Below are positions 27,892 to 35,832 of a stretch of DNA of 48,595 nucleotides, piece after piece. This stretch comes from Caldilineaceae bacterium SB0664_bin_27. Lineage in GTDB: Bacteria; Chloroflexota; Anaerolineae; Caldilineales; Caldilineaceae. Positions within the stretch are counted from its first letter, which is position 1; each line of letters opens with the position of its first letter. The position numbers and the translations under genes were made by a program. The stretch covers positions 1 to 48,595 of the forward strand of contig VXRG01000128.1 in NCBI GenBank assembly GCA_009838625.1, read 5' to 3'. The notes beneath the pieces are model-generated. The model made no database searches and had not been told where the DNA came from. It saw only the letters and a list, made by a program, of their open reading frames with translations.

Positions 27892-29466
27892 GTGAGAGAC
27901 GCCAGCGAACTGTTCGCCCCGGAAAACCTGAGCGATCAGGAACAGAGTCGCCTGCAGAAGCTGGATGCCCTGCGCGCACGGGGGATCGACCCCTATCCGG
28001 CGCGCGTTAACCGCTCCCATACGATTGCCGCAGCCCGCGCCCTTTATGACGACAGCGCCGAGGAACAGCCGGCCGTGTCCGTCGCCGGCCGACTCAAGCG
28101 CATCCGCGTGATGGGCAAGGTCAGCTTCGCCGACCTGGACGATGGCAGCGCACAGATCCAGCTCTTCGTCCAGCGCGACAGCCTACCCGACGGCTGGTAC
28201 AACGAAGTCTGGAAACGGCTCATCGACCTCGGCGACTTCATCAGCGCCAGCGGCCCACTCTCCGTCACCCGCAGCGGCGAGCTGAGCATCACTGTCCAGG
28301 AGATCACCTTTCTGGCCAAAGCCCTCAAACCGATGCCGGACAAATGGCACGGAGTGCGCGATCCGGAAGTTCGCTACCGGCGTCGCTATGTGGACCTACT
28401 GGCCAACGAAGATGCACGCGCCTTGTTCCGCGACCGGGCTGTGGTCGTACGCGCCCTGCGTACCTACCTCGACGACGCCGGCTTCCTCGAAGTCGAGACG
28501 CCGATCCTGCAACCGCTCTACGGCGGCGCCGCCGCACAACCCTTCGTCACACACCATAACCAGCTCCACCAGGATCTATATCTGCGCATCAGCTTCGAGC
28601 TCTACCTGAAGCGGCTGATCGTCGGCGGCTTTCCCGCCGTCTACGAGATCGGACGCGACTTCCGCAATGAAGGCGTCAGCTTTAAGCACAATCCGGAATT
28701 TACCCAGTTGGAGTTCTACGAGGCCTACGTCGACTACGAAGATGTCATGCGGCGCACTGAGGAGATGGTCGCCTTCACCGCCGAACAGGTGACCGGCAGC
28801 CCCGTTGTCACCTGGCAGGAGCACACCATCGATTTTACACCGCCCTGGCCGCGCCTCCCCCTCCGCCAGGCCATCCTCGACGCATCCGGCATCGACTACG
28901 AACAGTTCACCGATGCAGGCAGCCTCCGTGCCGAGATGCGCAGCCGCGGCATCGACGCCGCCGGCGAAGACAACTGGGGTCAGCTGGTGGACCAGCTGCT
29001 CTCCAAATTTTGCGAACCCAAGCTGATTCAGCCCACTTTTCTGGTCGACTACCCGCGCGAAGTCAGCCCGCTGGCCAAAGGGATGCCGGAGAATGAGCGC
29101 CTGGTCGAGCGTTTTGAAGGCTTCGCCGCCGGCATGGAGCTTTGCAACGCCTTCACCGAGCTCAACGATCCCATCGACCAGCTGCAGCGCTTCCTCGACG
29201 AAAACTACCGCGCGCAACAAGGCGACGAAGAGGCGCACCCGGTCGATATCGATTACGTCGAAGCGCTCAGCTATGGCATGCCGCCCACCGGCGGTTTCGG
29301 CATGGGCATCGACCGACTTACTATGCTGCTCACGGACCGCGACACGATCCGCGAGGTCATCCTCTTCCCCCACCTGCGCGAAATCGACGACACGCCCCAA
29401 GCGGACGACGCCCCCGACGCACGGGAGCAGGCTGCCGCGGTCGCCCTCCCCACAGCCGACGCCTGA
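27892..29466 (+). CDS. lysS: Lysyl-tRNA synthetase (class II)
   Basis: Charges tRNA-Lys. The N-terminal OB-fold anticodon domain shows VAGRLKRIRVMGKVSFADLDDGSAQIQLF. The catalytic domain has motif 1 (VEVETPILQPLYGGAAAQPF region), motif 2 (YEIGRDFRNEGVSFKHNPEFTQLEFYEAY) and motif 3 (GMPPTGGFGMGIDRLTMLLTD). A short Ala/Asp-rich tail follows. The GTG at 27892 was taken because AGGA lies about 10 nt upstream; a TTG at 27862 in frame would add ten residues. About 524 residues, normal for the family. Confidence 0.96.
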   Translation: MRDASELFAPENLSDQEQSRLQKLDALRARGIDPYPARVNRSHTIAAARALYDDSAEEQPAVSVAGRLKRIRVMGKVSFADLDDGSAQIQLFVQRDSLPDGWYNEVWKRLIDLGDFISASGPLSVTRSGELSITVQEITFLAKALKPMPDKWHGVRDPEVRYRRRYVDLLANEDARALFRDRAVVVRALRTYLDDAGFLEVETPILQPLYGGAAAQPFVTHHNQLHQDLYLRISFELYLKRLIVGGFPAVYEIGRDFRNEGVSFKHNPEFTQLEFYEAYVDYEDVMRRTEEMVAFTAEQVTGSPVVTWQEHTIDFTPPWPRLPLRQAILDASGIDYEQFTDAGSLRAEMRSRGIDAAGEDNWGQLVDQLLSKFCEPKLIQPTFLVDYPREVSPLAKGMPENERLVERFEGFAAGMELCNAFTELNDPIDQLQRFLDENYRAQQGDEEAHPVDIDYVEALSYGMPPTGGFGMGIDRLTMLLTDRDTIREVILFPHLREIDDTPQADDAPDAREQAAAVALPTADA

Positions 29467-29541
29467 CCCGCCTACCCCCCACAATCTTGCAGAATTGGAA
29501 CATCTCGGCCTGCAAATGGCGCCTCACAGTTCGTCCCGTCT

Positions 29542-29568
29542 CTAACAACTGACCACAAACAACTGCAG
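29542..29568 (+). repeat. Intergenic CTAAC/ACTGA tract
   Basis: CTAACAACTGACCAC at the left end matches CTAACCACTGATCAC at 37450-37464 in 13 of 15 positions; AACAACTGCAG follows. It lies between lysS and the riboflavin operon promoter and belongs to the short intergenic word family also seen at 8343, 35556, 35629, 37448 and 43806. Confidence 0.45.
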
Positions 29569-29569
29569 T

Positions 29570-29599
29570 TTGACGCGCGCCGCAACGTTCTGCCATAAT
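29570..29599 (+). promoter_or_regulatory. Promoter of the riboflavin transport operon
   Basis: TTGACG (29570-29575) and CATAAT (29594-29599), spacer 18 bp. Each box differs from consensus at one position. Transcription would start near 29606, about 15 nt before the FMN riboswitch begins. Confidence 0.75.
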
Positions 29600-29620
29600 G
29601 ACTCCAACAACCGCATAACC

Positions 29621-29797
<177 letters not shown>

Positions 29798-29873
29798 CAA
29801 AGAGCGAGGGCAATGCCATTGCGTGTATTGTTCCCGTTTTCTTTAGTTATTCGCAGCGGCTGCTGCGCGCAAC

Positions 29874-29907
29874 GCCCGGGGTACGTATCCGTATCTCGGG
29901 CCGTTTT
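29874..29907 (+). promoter_or_regulatory. Hairpin in the riboswitch leader
   Basis: GCCCGGGGTACG at 29874-29885 pairs with CGTATCTCGGGC at 29890-29901 (two G-U pairs) around TATC, followed by CGTTTT. A further stem, GGCTCGCG/CGCGAGCC at 29916-29934, and the palindrome GTACGCGTAC at 29935-29944 follow. They may be part of an extended expression platform or an early terminator. Confidence 0.5.
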
Positions 29908-30008
29908 GTGTAGAGGGCTCGCGTTCCGCGAGCCGTACGCGTACGCCAGCCGTTGCGGATGGCAGTTCCCGGCGCACACCGGGAGCTCGGTGGCTGCACC
30001 GCGCAAGG

Positions 30009-30046
30009 GACCCGAAGCAATCATCCGCTTCGGGTCATTTGATTTT
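30009..30046 (+). terminator. Riboswitch-linked terminator before ribX
   Basis: A perfect 10-bp stem, GACCCGAAGC (30009-30018) with GCTTCGGGTC (30027-30036), an 8-nt loop and then ATTTGATTTT. It ends 18 bp before the permease start, so it must be read through for expression. It is the best candidate for the FMN-controlled terminator, although it lies 210 nt behind the aptamer. No obvious antiterminator partner was worked out. Confidence 0.7.
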
Positions 30047-30063
30047 CAAGGCAAAGCAGGACG

Positions 30064-30963
30064 ATGAAGGACAGTTCAATTCTCTTCCCCGGCGCGCCGG
30101 CCGATGAAGGCACAGACCAGGGAATGCCGCCCGCAGTCGAACAGCCGGCGTCGCAGCGCCAGCGCAAGTCCGGCCGTGTCGGCGACTGGGTGGCGCGGCA
30201 TTCTGCTCTCGCCGCCTTTCCGTTCGTGCTGGGCGGGGCGCTGCTGCTGTGGGAGGCGCTTGTCCGCTGGCAGGACTATCCCGTCTTTATCCTGCCCCGA
30301 CCCGGTCATGTACTGCAGAAAGCGCTGGCGATGGCCGCCGACGGCTCACTGCTGCGCCACGCCAAGGCCACCGTCACCGAGGTCGGCGCCGGTCTTCTGA
30401 TCGGCCTCACCCTGGCCTTCATCCTGGGTTACTGGCTCGGACGCAGCCGTACCCTTGACCGCATCCTTTCCCCTTATCTCGTCGCCAGCCAGACCATCCC
30501 GGTTGTCGCCATCGCCCCGCTCCTGGTCATCTGGTTCGGCAGCGGCCTGCTGAGCAAAGTGCTCATCACAACCATCATGGTCTTCTTCCCGACCCTGGTC
30601 AGCACAATCATCGGCATCCGCAACGTAGACCCGGGCCTGCGCGAGCTGATGCGCTCGCTGCGCGCCGGCCGCCGTCAGCTCTTCCTGAAGCTGGAGCTGC
30701 CCGCCGCCCTGCCCGTCATCTTCGGCGGCCTCAAGCTGAGTGTCATTCTAGCCGTCGTCGGCGCGGTCGTGGGCGAGTTCGTCGGCGCCGACGTTGGGCT
30801 GGGATTCCTCATTAACCTGGGCCGGGGCGTACTGGACACGCCCATGATCTTCGTCGCCGTGCTCATGATCGTGCTGCTCGCTCAGGCAATGTATTGGAGT
30901 GTGACGCTGCTCGAAAGCTACCTGCTGCGCTGGAGACAGCTCGGCCTGAAGGACAGCGATTGA
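30064..30963 (+). CDS. ribX: Riboflavin ABC transporter permease (RibX-like)
   Basis: A 299-residue membrane permease of the binding-protein-dependent type used by NMT1/THI5-like and taurine/nitrate-type importers. About six membrane helices are visible from residue 55 on. The EAA-like loop facing the ATPase is LMRSLRAGRRQLFLKLELPAALPVIFGGLK. The N-terminal 45 residues are polar. The FMN riboswitch in front makes riboflavin (or a flavin precursor) the likely cargo, as predicted for RibXY systems in Chloroflexi. It is the first gene of a three-gene operon. Confidence 0.87.
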   Translation: MKDSSILFPGAPADEGTDQGMPPAVEQPASQRQRKSGRVGDWVARHSALAAFPFVLGGALLLWEALVRWQDYPVFILPRPGHVLQKALAMAADGSLLRHAKATVTEVGAGLLIGLTLAFILGYWLGRSRTLDRILSPYLVASQTIPVVAIAPLLVIWFGSGLLSKVLITTIMVFFPTLVSTIIGIRNVDPGLRELMRSLRAGRRQLFLKLELPAALPVIFGGLKLSVILAVVGAVVGEFVGADVGLGFLINLGRGVLDTPMIFVAVLMIVLLAQAMYWSVTLLESYLLRWRQLGLKDSD

Positions 30964-31016
30964 AAGGCGCGCCCTGTATGAGAAAGACCCTAGTCTTCAG
31001 ATATTCAGAGGAACGA

Positions 31017-32096
31017 ATGAAATTTTACACTGACCGTCATCTTACCGCGCGGGCGAACTCCGCCCTGCTCCGCCCAGCAGCGGGGAGTCCTGTGGGCTCG
31101 TCCCACCTGCTGAAGCTTTTTCTATTGCCGCTCATGATTGTCGCCGCGGCCGCGTGCGCGCCCATTTCGCCGGCCGCGCCTGCCGAGCCGCAGAGCCTGC
31201 GCCCGGTCACGTTGGGTGTCGGCTTTATCCCCAATGTCCAGTTCGCCCCCTTCTATGTCGGCATCGAGAAAGGCTTTTTCGCCGAGAGAGGTGTCGAACT
31301 TTCGATGGATTACGGCTTCGAAAACGACTACCTGAAGCTGGTCGCGACCGACGAGATGCAGTTCATGATCGCCAGCGGCGACCAGCTCGTGCTTGGACGC
31401 GCACAGGAGTTGCCGGTCAGGTACGTTCTGAACTGGTATACCAGCTATCCGGTCACAGTTTTTGCCAAGACCGGCGCCGGCATCCACGAACCGGCCGATC
31501 TCGCCGGCCGCACCGTCGGCGTACCGGGTCCCTTCGGCGCCACCTACGTCGCGCTGCGGGCCCTCCTTGATGTGGCCGGGCTGACCGAAGCCGACATCCA
31601 GATGGAGAGCATCGGCTTCACCCAGGCCTCGGCCGTGAGCGAGGACCTGGTGGACGCTGCGGTCGACTACGCCGTCAACGGCCCTGTCGTGCTCGGCAAC
31701 GCCGGTATCGAAACCGTCCAGATCCCCCTTGATCAGTACCTGCAGATCCCCGCCAACGGGCTTGTCACCAACGAACGGACACTGCAGGAAGAGCCGCAGC
31801 TGGTCGAGGCCATGGTGCGCGCCCTGCAGGAGTCGGTCGCCTACACCCTCGCCAACCCGGACGAGTCCTTCGCAATCGCATTGAACTTTGTGCCGGAGGC
31901 GGGGGGAGAAAACGAGTCCGCCAACCGGCTGGTGTTCGACGCGTCACTTCCTTTCTGGCAGCCGCGGCCGCAAGGTGAGCCCGGCGCCACCACCGACGCC
32001 GAATGGCAGACGGTGGCCGAGCTTCTGCTGCGTATCGGTTTTGTGGACCGGCTCGTCCAGCCGGAAGAGATGTACACCAACGAATTCATACAGTGA
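31017..32096 (+). CDS. ribY: Riboflavin-binding lipoprotein (RibY-like)
   Basis: An NMT1/THI5-type substrate-binding protein of 359 residues. The N-terminus is long and basic, then a hydrophobic stretch ends in a lipobox with the cysteine at 47 (LMIVAAAAC), so the mature protein is a membrane-anchored lipoprotein. The family core begins VTLGVGFIPNVQFAPFYVGIEKGFFAERGVEL, with MIASGDQLVLGRAQELPVRYVLNWYTSYPVTVFAK. It should capture riboflavin outside the cell and hand it to the permease encoded before it. The ATG at 31017 has GAGG about 6 nt upstream; ATG 30978 is an alternative start. Confidence 0.88.
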   Translation: MKFYTDRHLTARANSALLRPAAGSPVGSSHLLKLFLLPLMIVAAAACAPISPAAPAEPQSLRPVTLGVGFIPNVQFAPFYVGIEKGFFAERGVELSMDYGFENDYLKLVATDEMQFMIASGDQLVLGRAQELPVRYVLNWYTSYPVTVFAKTGAGIHEPADLAGRTVGVPGPFGATYVALRALLDVAGLTEADIQMESIGFTQASAVSEDLVDAAVDYAVNGPVVLGNAGIETVQIPLDQYLQIPANGLVTNERTLQEEPQLVEAMVRALQESVAYTLANPDESFAIALNFVPEAGGENESANRLVFDASLPFWQPRPQGEPGATTDAEWQTVAELLLRIGFVDRLVQPEEMYTNEFIQ

Positions 32097-32169
32097 GTTT
32101 ACCAACGGTGACTTGGCCAGCGGCCGGCCTTTCGCGACCGGCCGCCGGCAGCTCCGTCCCTGACAATCG

Positions 32170-32952
32170 ATGACAGATCCTCTACTGCAGGCGCAGAACG
32201 TCAGCCACAACTACCCCCGCCGCAACCGCGTCATGCCGGCGCTGGCAGAGGTCTCCTTTTCCCTTCAGGAACATGAGTTTGTCTGCGTGGTCGGCAATAG
32301 CGGCAGCGGCAAGTCGACGCTCCTGCGCATTCTTGGCGGTCTGTTGACGCCTACGGCGGGCGAGGTGCTGTTCAAAGGCATCCCCGTGCGCGGGCCGCAG
32401 CCGCAGATCGGGTTCGTCTTCCAGAACACGAATCTGATGCCGTGGCGCACAGCCCTGGAAAACGTCCTGCTCCCGCTGGAACTGCAGAAGCGGCTCGACA
32501 GGCAGGACCGGGAGCGGGCCAGCGCGGCGCTTGCCCTGATGGGGCTGGAAGCTTTCGCCGACGCCTACCCCTCTCAACTCTCCGGCGGCATGGCCCAGCG
32601 TGTTACGCTCACGCGCGCGCTGTTGCAGAGTCCGGCGCTGCTCCTGCTGGACGAGCCGTTCGGCGCGCTCGACGCGCTGACACGCGAGCGTCTCAACCAG
32701 GAGCTCCTGCGCCTCTGCCGGGACCGCAAGCAGACTGCGCTGATGATCACGCACAGCATTCAGGAGGCCGTCTTCCTCGCCGATCGTGTGCTGGTTCTGA
32801 GTGGGCAGCCCGGGAAATTGCAGGGCGCCATCTTGGTTGACCTGCCCCGTCCGCGCACGCTGGAGATGCTGACCTGGCCCCAAGCCGGCGCGCTGACCAG
32901 CGAAATCCGCGCCTGCCTGGCGACCGGCTCACAGGAACCCCTGCCCCAATAG
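32170..32952 (+). CDS. ABC transporter ATP-binding protein of the riboflavin operon
   Basis: A 260-residue ABC ATPase of the nitrate/taurine importer class. Walker A is GNSGSGKST (residues 42-50), the Q-loop region IGFVFQNTNLMPWRTALENV, the signature LSGGMAQRVTLTRALL, Walker B LLLLDEPFGALDALTRE and the switch histidine in MITHSIQEAV. It should power the RibX/RibY-like permease and binding protein encoded just upstream. A terminator follows 1 bp after its stop codon region, closing the operon. Confidence 0.92.
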   Translation: MTDPLLQAQNVSHNYPRRNRVMPALAEVSFSLQEHEFVCVVGNSGSGKSTLLRILGGLLTPTAGEVLFKGIPVRGPQPQIGFVFQNTNLMPWRTALENVLLPLELQKRLDRQDRERASAALALMGLEAFADAYPSQLSGGMAQRVTLTRALLQSPALLLLDEPFGALDALTRERLNQELLRLCRDRKQTALMITHSIQEAVFLADRVLVLSGQPGKLQGAILVDLPRPRTLEMLTWPQAGALTSEIRACLATGSQEPLPQ

Positions 32953-32953
32953 G

Positions 32954-32984
32954 AAACGCCGGGCATTACGCCCGGCGTTTTATT
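32954..32984. terminator. Bidirectional-looking terminator
   Basis: AAACGCCGGGC (32954-32964) and GCCCGGCGTTT (32970-32980) form a perfect 11-bp stem around ATTAC, followed by TATT. On the - strand the stem is followed by TTTCC. It lies between two convergent transcription units, the riboflavin operon and the rpsF-rpsR-isomerase genes, and can serve the + strand well and the - strand weakly. Confidence 0.88.
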
Positions 32985-33037
32985 CTCTGGCCGTCGTTAG
33001 AACCTGACTGCAAACGACCTAACGCTTAAGATCGAAC

Positions 33038-34603
33038 CTATTGGTCATCCGAATCGCCCAGATTGCGCGGCAACTTGGCCGACAGGTTGTCCGGGCGATC
33101 GATGTTCAGCGACAGTACCTGCTCCTGCAGCCACGTCTGGAAAGCCTCCGCATACTCCTGCTGCAAGCTGGCCTCTTCCTTCGGCCGCTCATCGTCCCGC
33201 TCCAGCACTTCGATGATGTGATAGCCAAAGGTGGACTTGACCGGTGCGCTCATCTCGCCCACTTCGAGGGAGAACGCCGCTTCCTCGAATTCCGGCACGT
33301 AGCGCCCGCGGCCGGCCCAGCCCAGCTCTCCGCCCTGGGAGCCGCTGCCCGGATCGTTGCTGAACCGGAGCGCCAGGTCCGCGAAATCTTCGCCGTCGAG
33401 AATACGTTGATGCAGCGTCTTCGCAAAGGCCAGCGCCTCAGCGTCGTCAACACGGCCATCGCCGTTGGCGTCAGGATTCCATATTTCTGGAGGGGTCGGA
33501 ACTTCTGGCGGGGACCGACCGTCACCCTCGTCGTCCTCTACAGCATCCCCTTCCGTTAGTTCGGTTGCCGGCGCGTCTGTACTCTCGTCCTTTTCCTGCT
33601 CGCTTTCAGACACAGGTGAAGGTGTACCGGGCGGGGATGTCTCGCCCTCTGTCTCGCCAGACGATTCTTCCGTTTCCGAGGGAGGCTCGGGATCGACGGA
33701 GATCAGAATATGACGGACCCGGACCTGCTCTTCGGTGGAAGATACCAGTTCCTGGCTGATCGTCTCCGACACCTTGTTGCGTAGCAGACGCGCCCGGATC
33801 ACCTCGCGATAGCTGGCCAGGTTCATCCCGGCGTTCTCGCGCAGATTATCCTCCAACGTGCTCAGCCCTTCCTGGTACAAGGCGTCGGTCAGGACTGCAG
33901 GCGGCTCCGGGGTGGGCGCCTCTTCCACGGTCTCCGGCTCCGCCCCGGCCGCGGCTGCGGTCGGTTCGCTGTCGGCCTCATCTTCCGGCGTTGGCGTCGG
34001 TGATGGGACCGGCGTCGGCGTAAAGGTTTCCGCGGTGGCTGTCGCTTCGGCGGCGGCGTCGGCGGTGGCTGTGGCCTGCGGCACTGTCAGCGCGCCTTGC
34101 CCTTGCGCCACCTCTTCCCGCAGGGTCTTTTCCACCTCTTCATCGGTCACTGACACGCCCACTTCCGGCGCCTTTATCTGCAGAACAGCCGCCTCAATCA
34201 TTTCGTTGAGGACCTGTGTCCCCAGCGTCAGTGGGCTGGCCAGAGTCGCGTTAATCGATGCGATCTGGGAGGCGAACAGGCTGGAATCGCCAAACTGCTG
34301 GGCAAACAACTGGAGCCGCAAACGCTGGATTTCTAGCTCGCTCTGGCGCAGGCGCGCCTGTTGCCAGAAGTCGCGGGTGACAATCGACTCGTTTTCGACC
34401 TGCGCCAGCACGCTGTTGGGCTTGATGACCAGTTCATTGATCACGCCATACAGGATCAGCAGCAGCGCCACACCGACGATCCCGCCCACGATCGCTGTAA
34501 GCCGCAGATTGCGTTCCCTGTCGCGGGCACGCAGGCGGACCTCACGCCGATTTTCGACCTGCGGCTGTTCTTGCTGCCTTCTTCGTCTGCGCTTCTTGGC
34601 CAT
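33038..34603 (-). CDS. Membrane-anchored parvulin-type peptidyl-prolyl isomerase
   Basis: A SurA/PrsA-like foldase of 521 residues acting outside the membrane. A very basic cytoplasmic N-terminus (1-32) precedes one membrane helix (about 35-57), a SurA-N-like domain (about 60-290, with a Thr/Pro/Ala-rich linker at 172-238) and a parvulin domain. The parvulin domain starts VRVRHILI at 295-302 and resumes at about 388 with EALAFAKTLHQRILDGEDFADLALRFSND, GGELGWAGRGRYVPEFEEAAFSL and FGYHIIEVLER. The roughly 75 residues between are an acidic, Ser/Glu-rich insertion ending in an EF-hand loop, DANGDGRVDDAE at 378-389. It follows rpsR by 7 bp on the same strand. Confidence 0.88.
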   Translation of the reverse strand: MAKKRRRRRQQEQPQVENRREVRLRARDRERNLRLTAIVGGIVGVALLLILYGVINELVIKPNSVLAQVENESIVTRDFWQQARLRQSELEIQRLRLQLFAQQFGDSSLFASQIASINATLASPLTLGTQVLNEMIEAAVLQIKAPEVGVSVTDEEVEKTLREEVAQGQGALTVPQATATADAAAEATATAETFTPTPVPSPTPTPEDEADSEPTAAAAGAEPETVEEAPTPEPPAVLTDALYQEGLSTLEDNLRENAGMNLASYREVIRARLLRNKVSETISQELVSSTEEQVRVRHILISVDPEPPSETEESSGETEGETSPPGTPSPVSESEQEKDESTDAPATELTEGDAVEDDEGDGRSPPEVPTPPEIWNPDANGDGRVDDAEALAFAKTLHQRILDGEDFADLALRFSNDPGSGSQGGELGWAGRGRYVPEFEEAAFSLEVGEMSAPVKSTFGYHIIEVLERDDERPKEEASLQQEYAEAFQTWLQEQVLSLNIDRPDNLSAKLPRNLGDSDDQ

Positions 34604-34610
34604 GAATCGA

Positions 34611-35216
34611 TCAACCGCGCCTGCCGGTGATGCGGATATGTTCGCCTGTGTAGGGCATCAAGGCCAGGTGTCTGGCCCGCTTGATCGCCCTCGTCACTTT
34701 GCGCTGCATCTTGGCGGTGACGCGGGTCTTGCGGCGGTTGTGTATGCGCCCGTAGTTATCGACAAAGCGGCTGAGAACCTGCACATTCTTGTAGTCGATC
34801 TCGTCGATCCGCACATCGTTGCCGACGTGGCGGGGATTCCTGCGCTGATTGCCCTGTTTGGCGCGGTTGAATATGGCCGGCCCCTCGACACGGTTGAAGG
34901 TGGGGGCCGTCTGCTCCTGCTGGCTGCCGCCTGCGTCCGACTCGGGGCCTGCGCTGTCCGTAGCTGTCTCGGCTTCTGCAACGGCTTCAGCCTCCGGCTC
35001 AGCAACCGCTTCGACTACTGGCTCAGCAGCCGCCTGGGGCTCTGGCTCAGCAACCATTTCGGCCTCAGAATCTCCGTCCGTATCGGCAACGGCCTGCGGC
35101 GCGTTTTCCGCCGGGCTCTCTGCCTGCACGGGGGCATCTTCACCCGTGGGCGTCTCGGCAGCCGGTTGTTCCTCGGTGTTCGCTTCGGCTTCGGTTACTT
35201 TGTTTTCATCAGACAT
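34611..35216 (-). CDS. rpsR: 30S ribosomal protein S18 with acidic N-terminal extension
   Basis: The C-terminal 75 residues are S18: VRIDEIDYKNVQVLSRFVDNYGRIHNRRKTRVTAKMQRKVTRAIKRARHLALMPYT, which sits on the platform of the small subunit next to S6. Usual S18 has 70-90 residues; this one has 201. Residues 1-125 are rich in Glu, Asp, Ala and Pro and contain 8-residue repeats (AEPEPQAA, AEPVVEAV, AEPEAEAV, AEAETATD) that match a 24-bp period in the DNA. The zinc-type cysteines are absent, with QRRNPRHVG in their place. The ATG at 35216 has a strong AAAGGAG. rpsF lies 18 bp upstream. Confidence 0.93.
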   Translation of the reverse strand: MSDENKVTEAEANTEEQPAAETPTGEDAPVQAESPAENAPQAVADTDGDSEAEMVAEPEPQAAAEPVVEAVAEPEAEAVAEAETATDSAGPESDAGGSQQEQTAPTFNRVEGPAIFNRAKQGNQRRNPRHVGNDVRIDEIDYKNVQVLSRFVDNYGRIHNRRKTRVTAKMQRKVTRAIKRARHLALMPYTGEHIRITGRRG

Positions 35217-35234
35217 TCGATGCTCCTTTGTGGC

Positions 35235-35522
35235 TCAGTCCCCAACGCGGACAAAGAGGAAACGCAATACATCTTCAGATAGCCGCAACTGTCGTTCGAC
35301 GTTCTGCACCGCGGTGGGAGGCATCGAGAGGTTGTGCAGAATGTAGTGTCCCTCAAAGTGGCCTTTGATGGGATAGGCCAACCGGCGTTTGCCCCAATGA
35401 TCGGTGCTCGCGATTGTCCCGTCCTCGCCGCCGATGGCCTGACTGATCCGGTCATCCACGGCTTTGACACCATCATCATCCAGATTGGGCTGGATGATGT
35501 ACACCAATTCGTACGTGTTCAT
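35235..35522 (-). CDS. rpsF: 30S ribosomal protein S6
   Basis: S6 binds the central domain of 16S rRNA as a partner of S18. The 95-residue protein shows the family's MNTYELVYIIQPNLDDDGVKAVDDRI, GKRRLAYPIKGHFEGHYILHNLSMPP and LRLSEDVLRFLFVRV. It heads the - strand unit rpsF-rpsR-isomerase. In most bacteria ssb lies between rpsF and rpsR; here only 18 bp separate them, so single-strand binding protein must be encoded elsewhere. Confidence 0.96.
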   Translation of the reverse strand: MNTYELVYIIQPNLDDDGVKAVDDRISQAIGGEDGTIASTDHWGKRRLAYPIKGHFEGHYILHNLSMPPTAVQNVERQLRLSEDVLRFLFVRVGD

Positions 35523-35555
35523 CTACCCTTATACTCCTTTCCATGAGCATTGTCC

Positions 35556-35654
35556 AGGGTTAGTTCCCAGTCTTCGGATTTCGGTTTTCAGTAACCGCCC
35601 TGAACGCAAGCGAGAGGCAGCACCAAAAACCAGAAACTGAAAACCGCAGTTCAG
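35556..35654. repeat. Two intergenic word-repeat tracts upstream of rpsF
   Basis: Read on the - strand, 35556-35592 gives ACTGAAAACCG followed by AAATCCG, AAGACTG and GGAACTAAC. On the + strand 35629-35646 is ACCAGAAACTGAAAACCG, identical to the - strand at 8343-8360. The two tracts therefore form an 11-bp inverted repeat, CGGTTTTCAGT (35582-35592) and ACTGAAAACCG (35636-35646). They lie in the leader of the rpsF operon. Confidence 0.6.
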
Positions 35655-35729
35655 ACAAAGGTCCACAACATTGTGCTGTGAACAGAAAGAACGAGGGAGC
35701 AGACAAGCTGTCCCTCGTCGCGGTTCGAT

Positions 35730-35757
35730 AGTATAGCACAGCGCTGCGCGCGAGCAA
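35730..35757 (-). promoter_or_regulatory. Candidate rpsF operon promoter
   Basis: On the - strand TTGCTC (35752-35757) and TATACT (35730-35735) are separated by 16 bp. Transcription would start near 35723, about 200 nt before rpsF, and the leader would include the inverted repeat at 35582-35646. The remaining intergenic sequence up to 35832 holds nothing else I can name. Confidence 0.5.
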
Positions 35758-35832
35758 AAGATCGGGGGGACAAAATTACGCGCAATGAAGAACTGGTAAT
35801 CCGCGGCCCGTGAGCTGCGAATGTGGTGGCCC

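Noticed and set aside
33858..35282. A 474-codon Ser/Ala/Val-rich open frame on the + strand
   Set aside because: It is antisense to the isomerase linker and the S18 acidic repeats; its low complexity reflects those.
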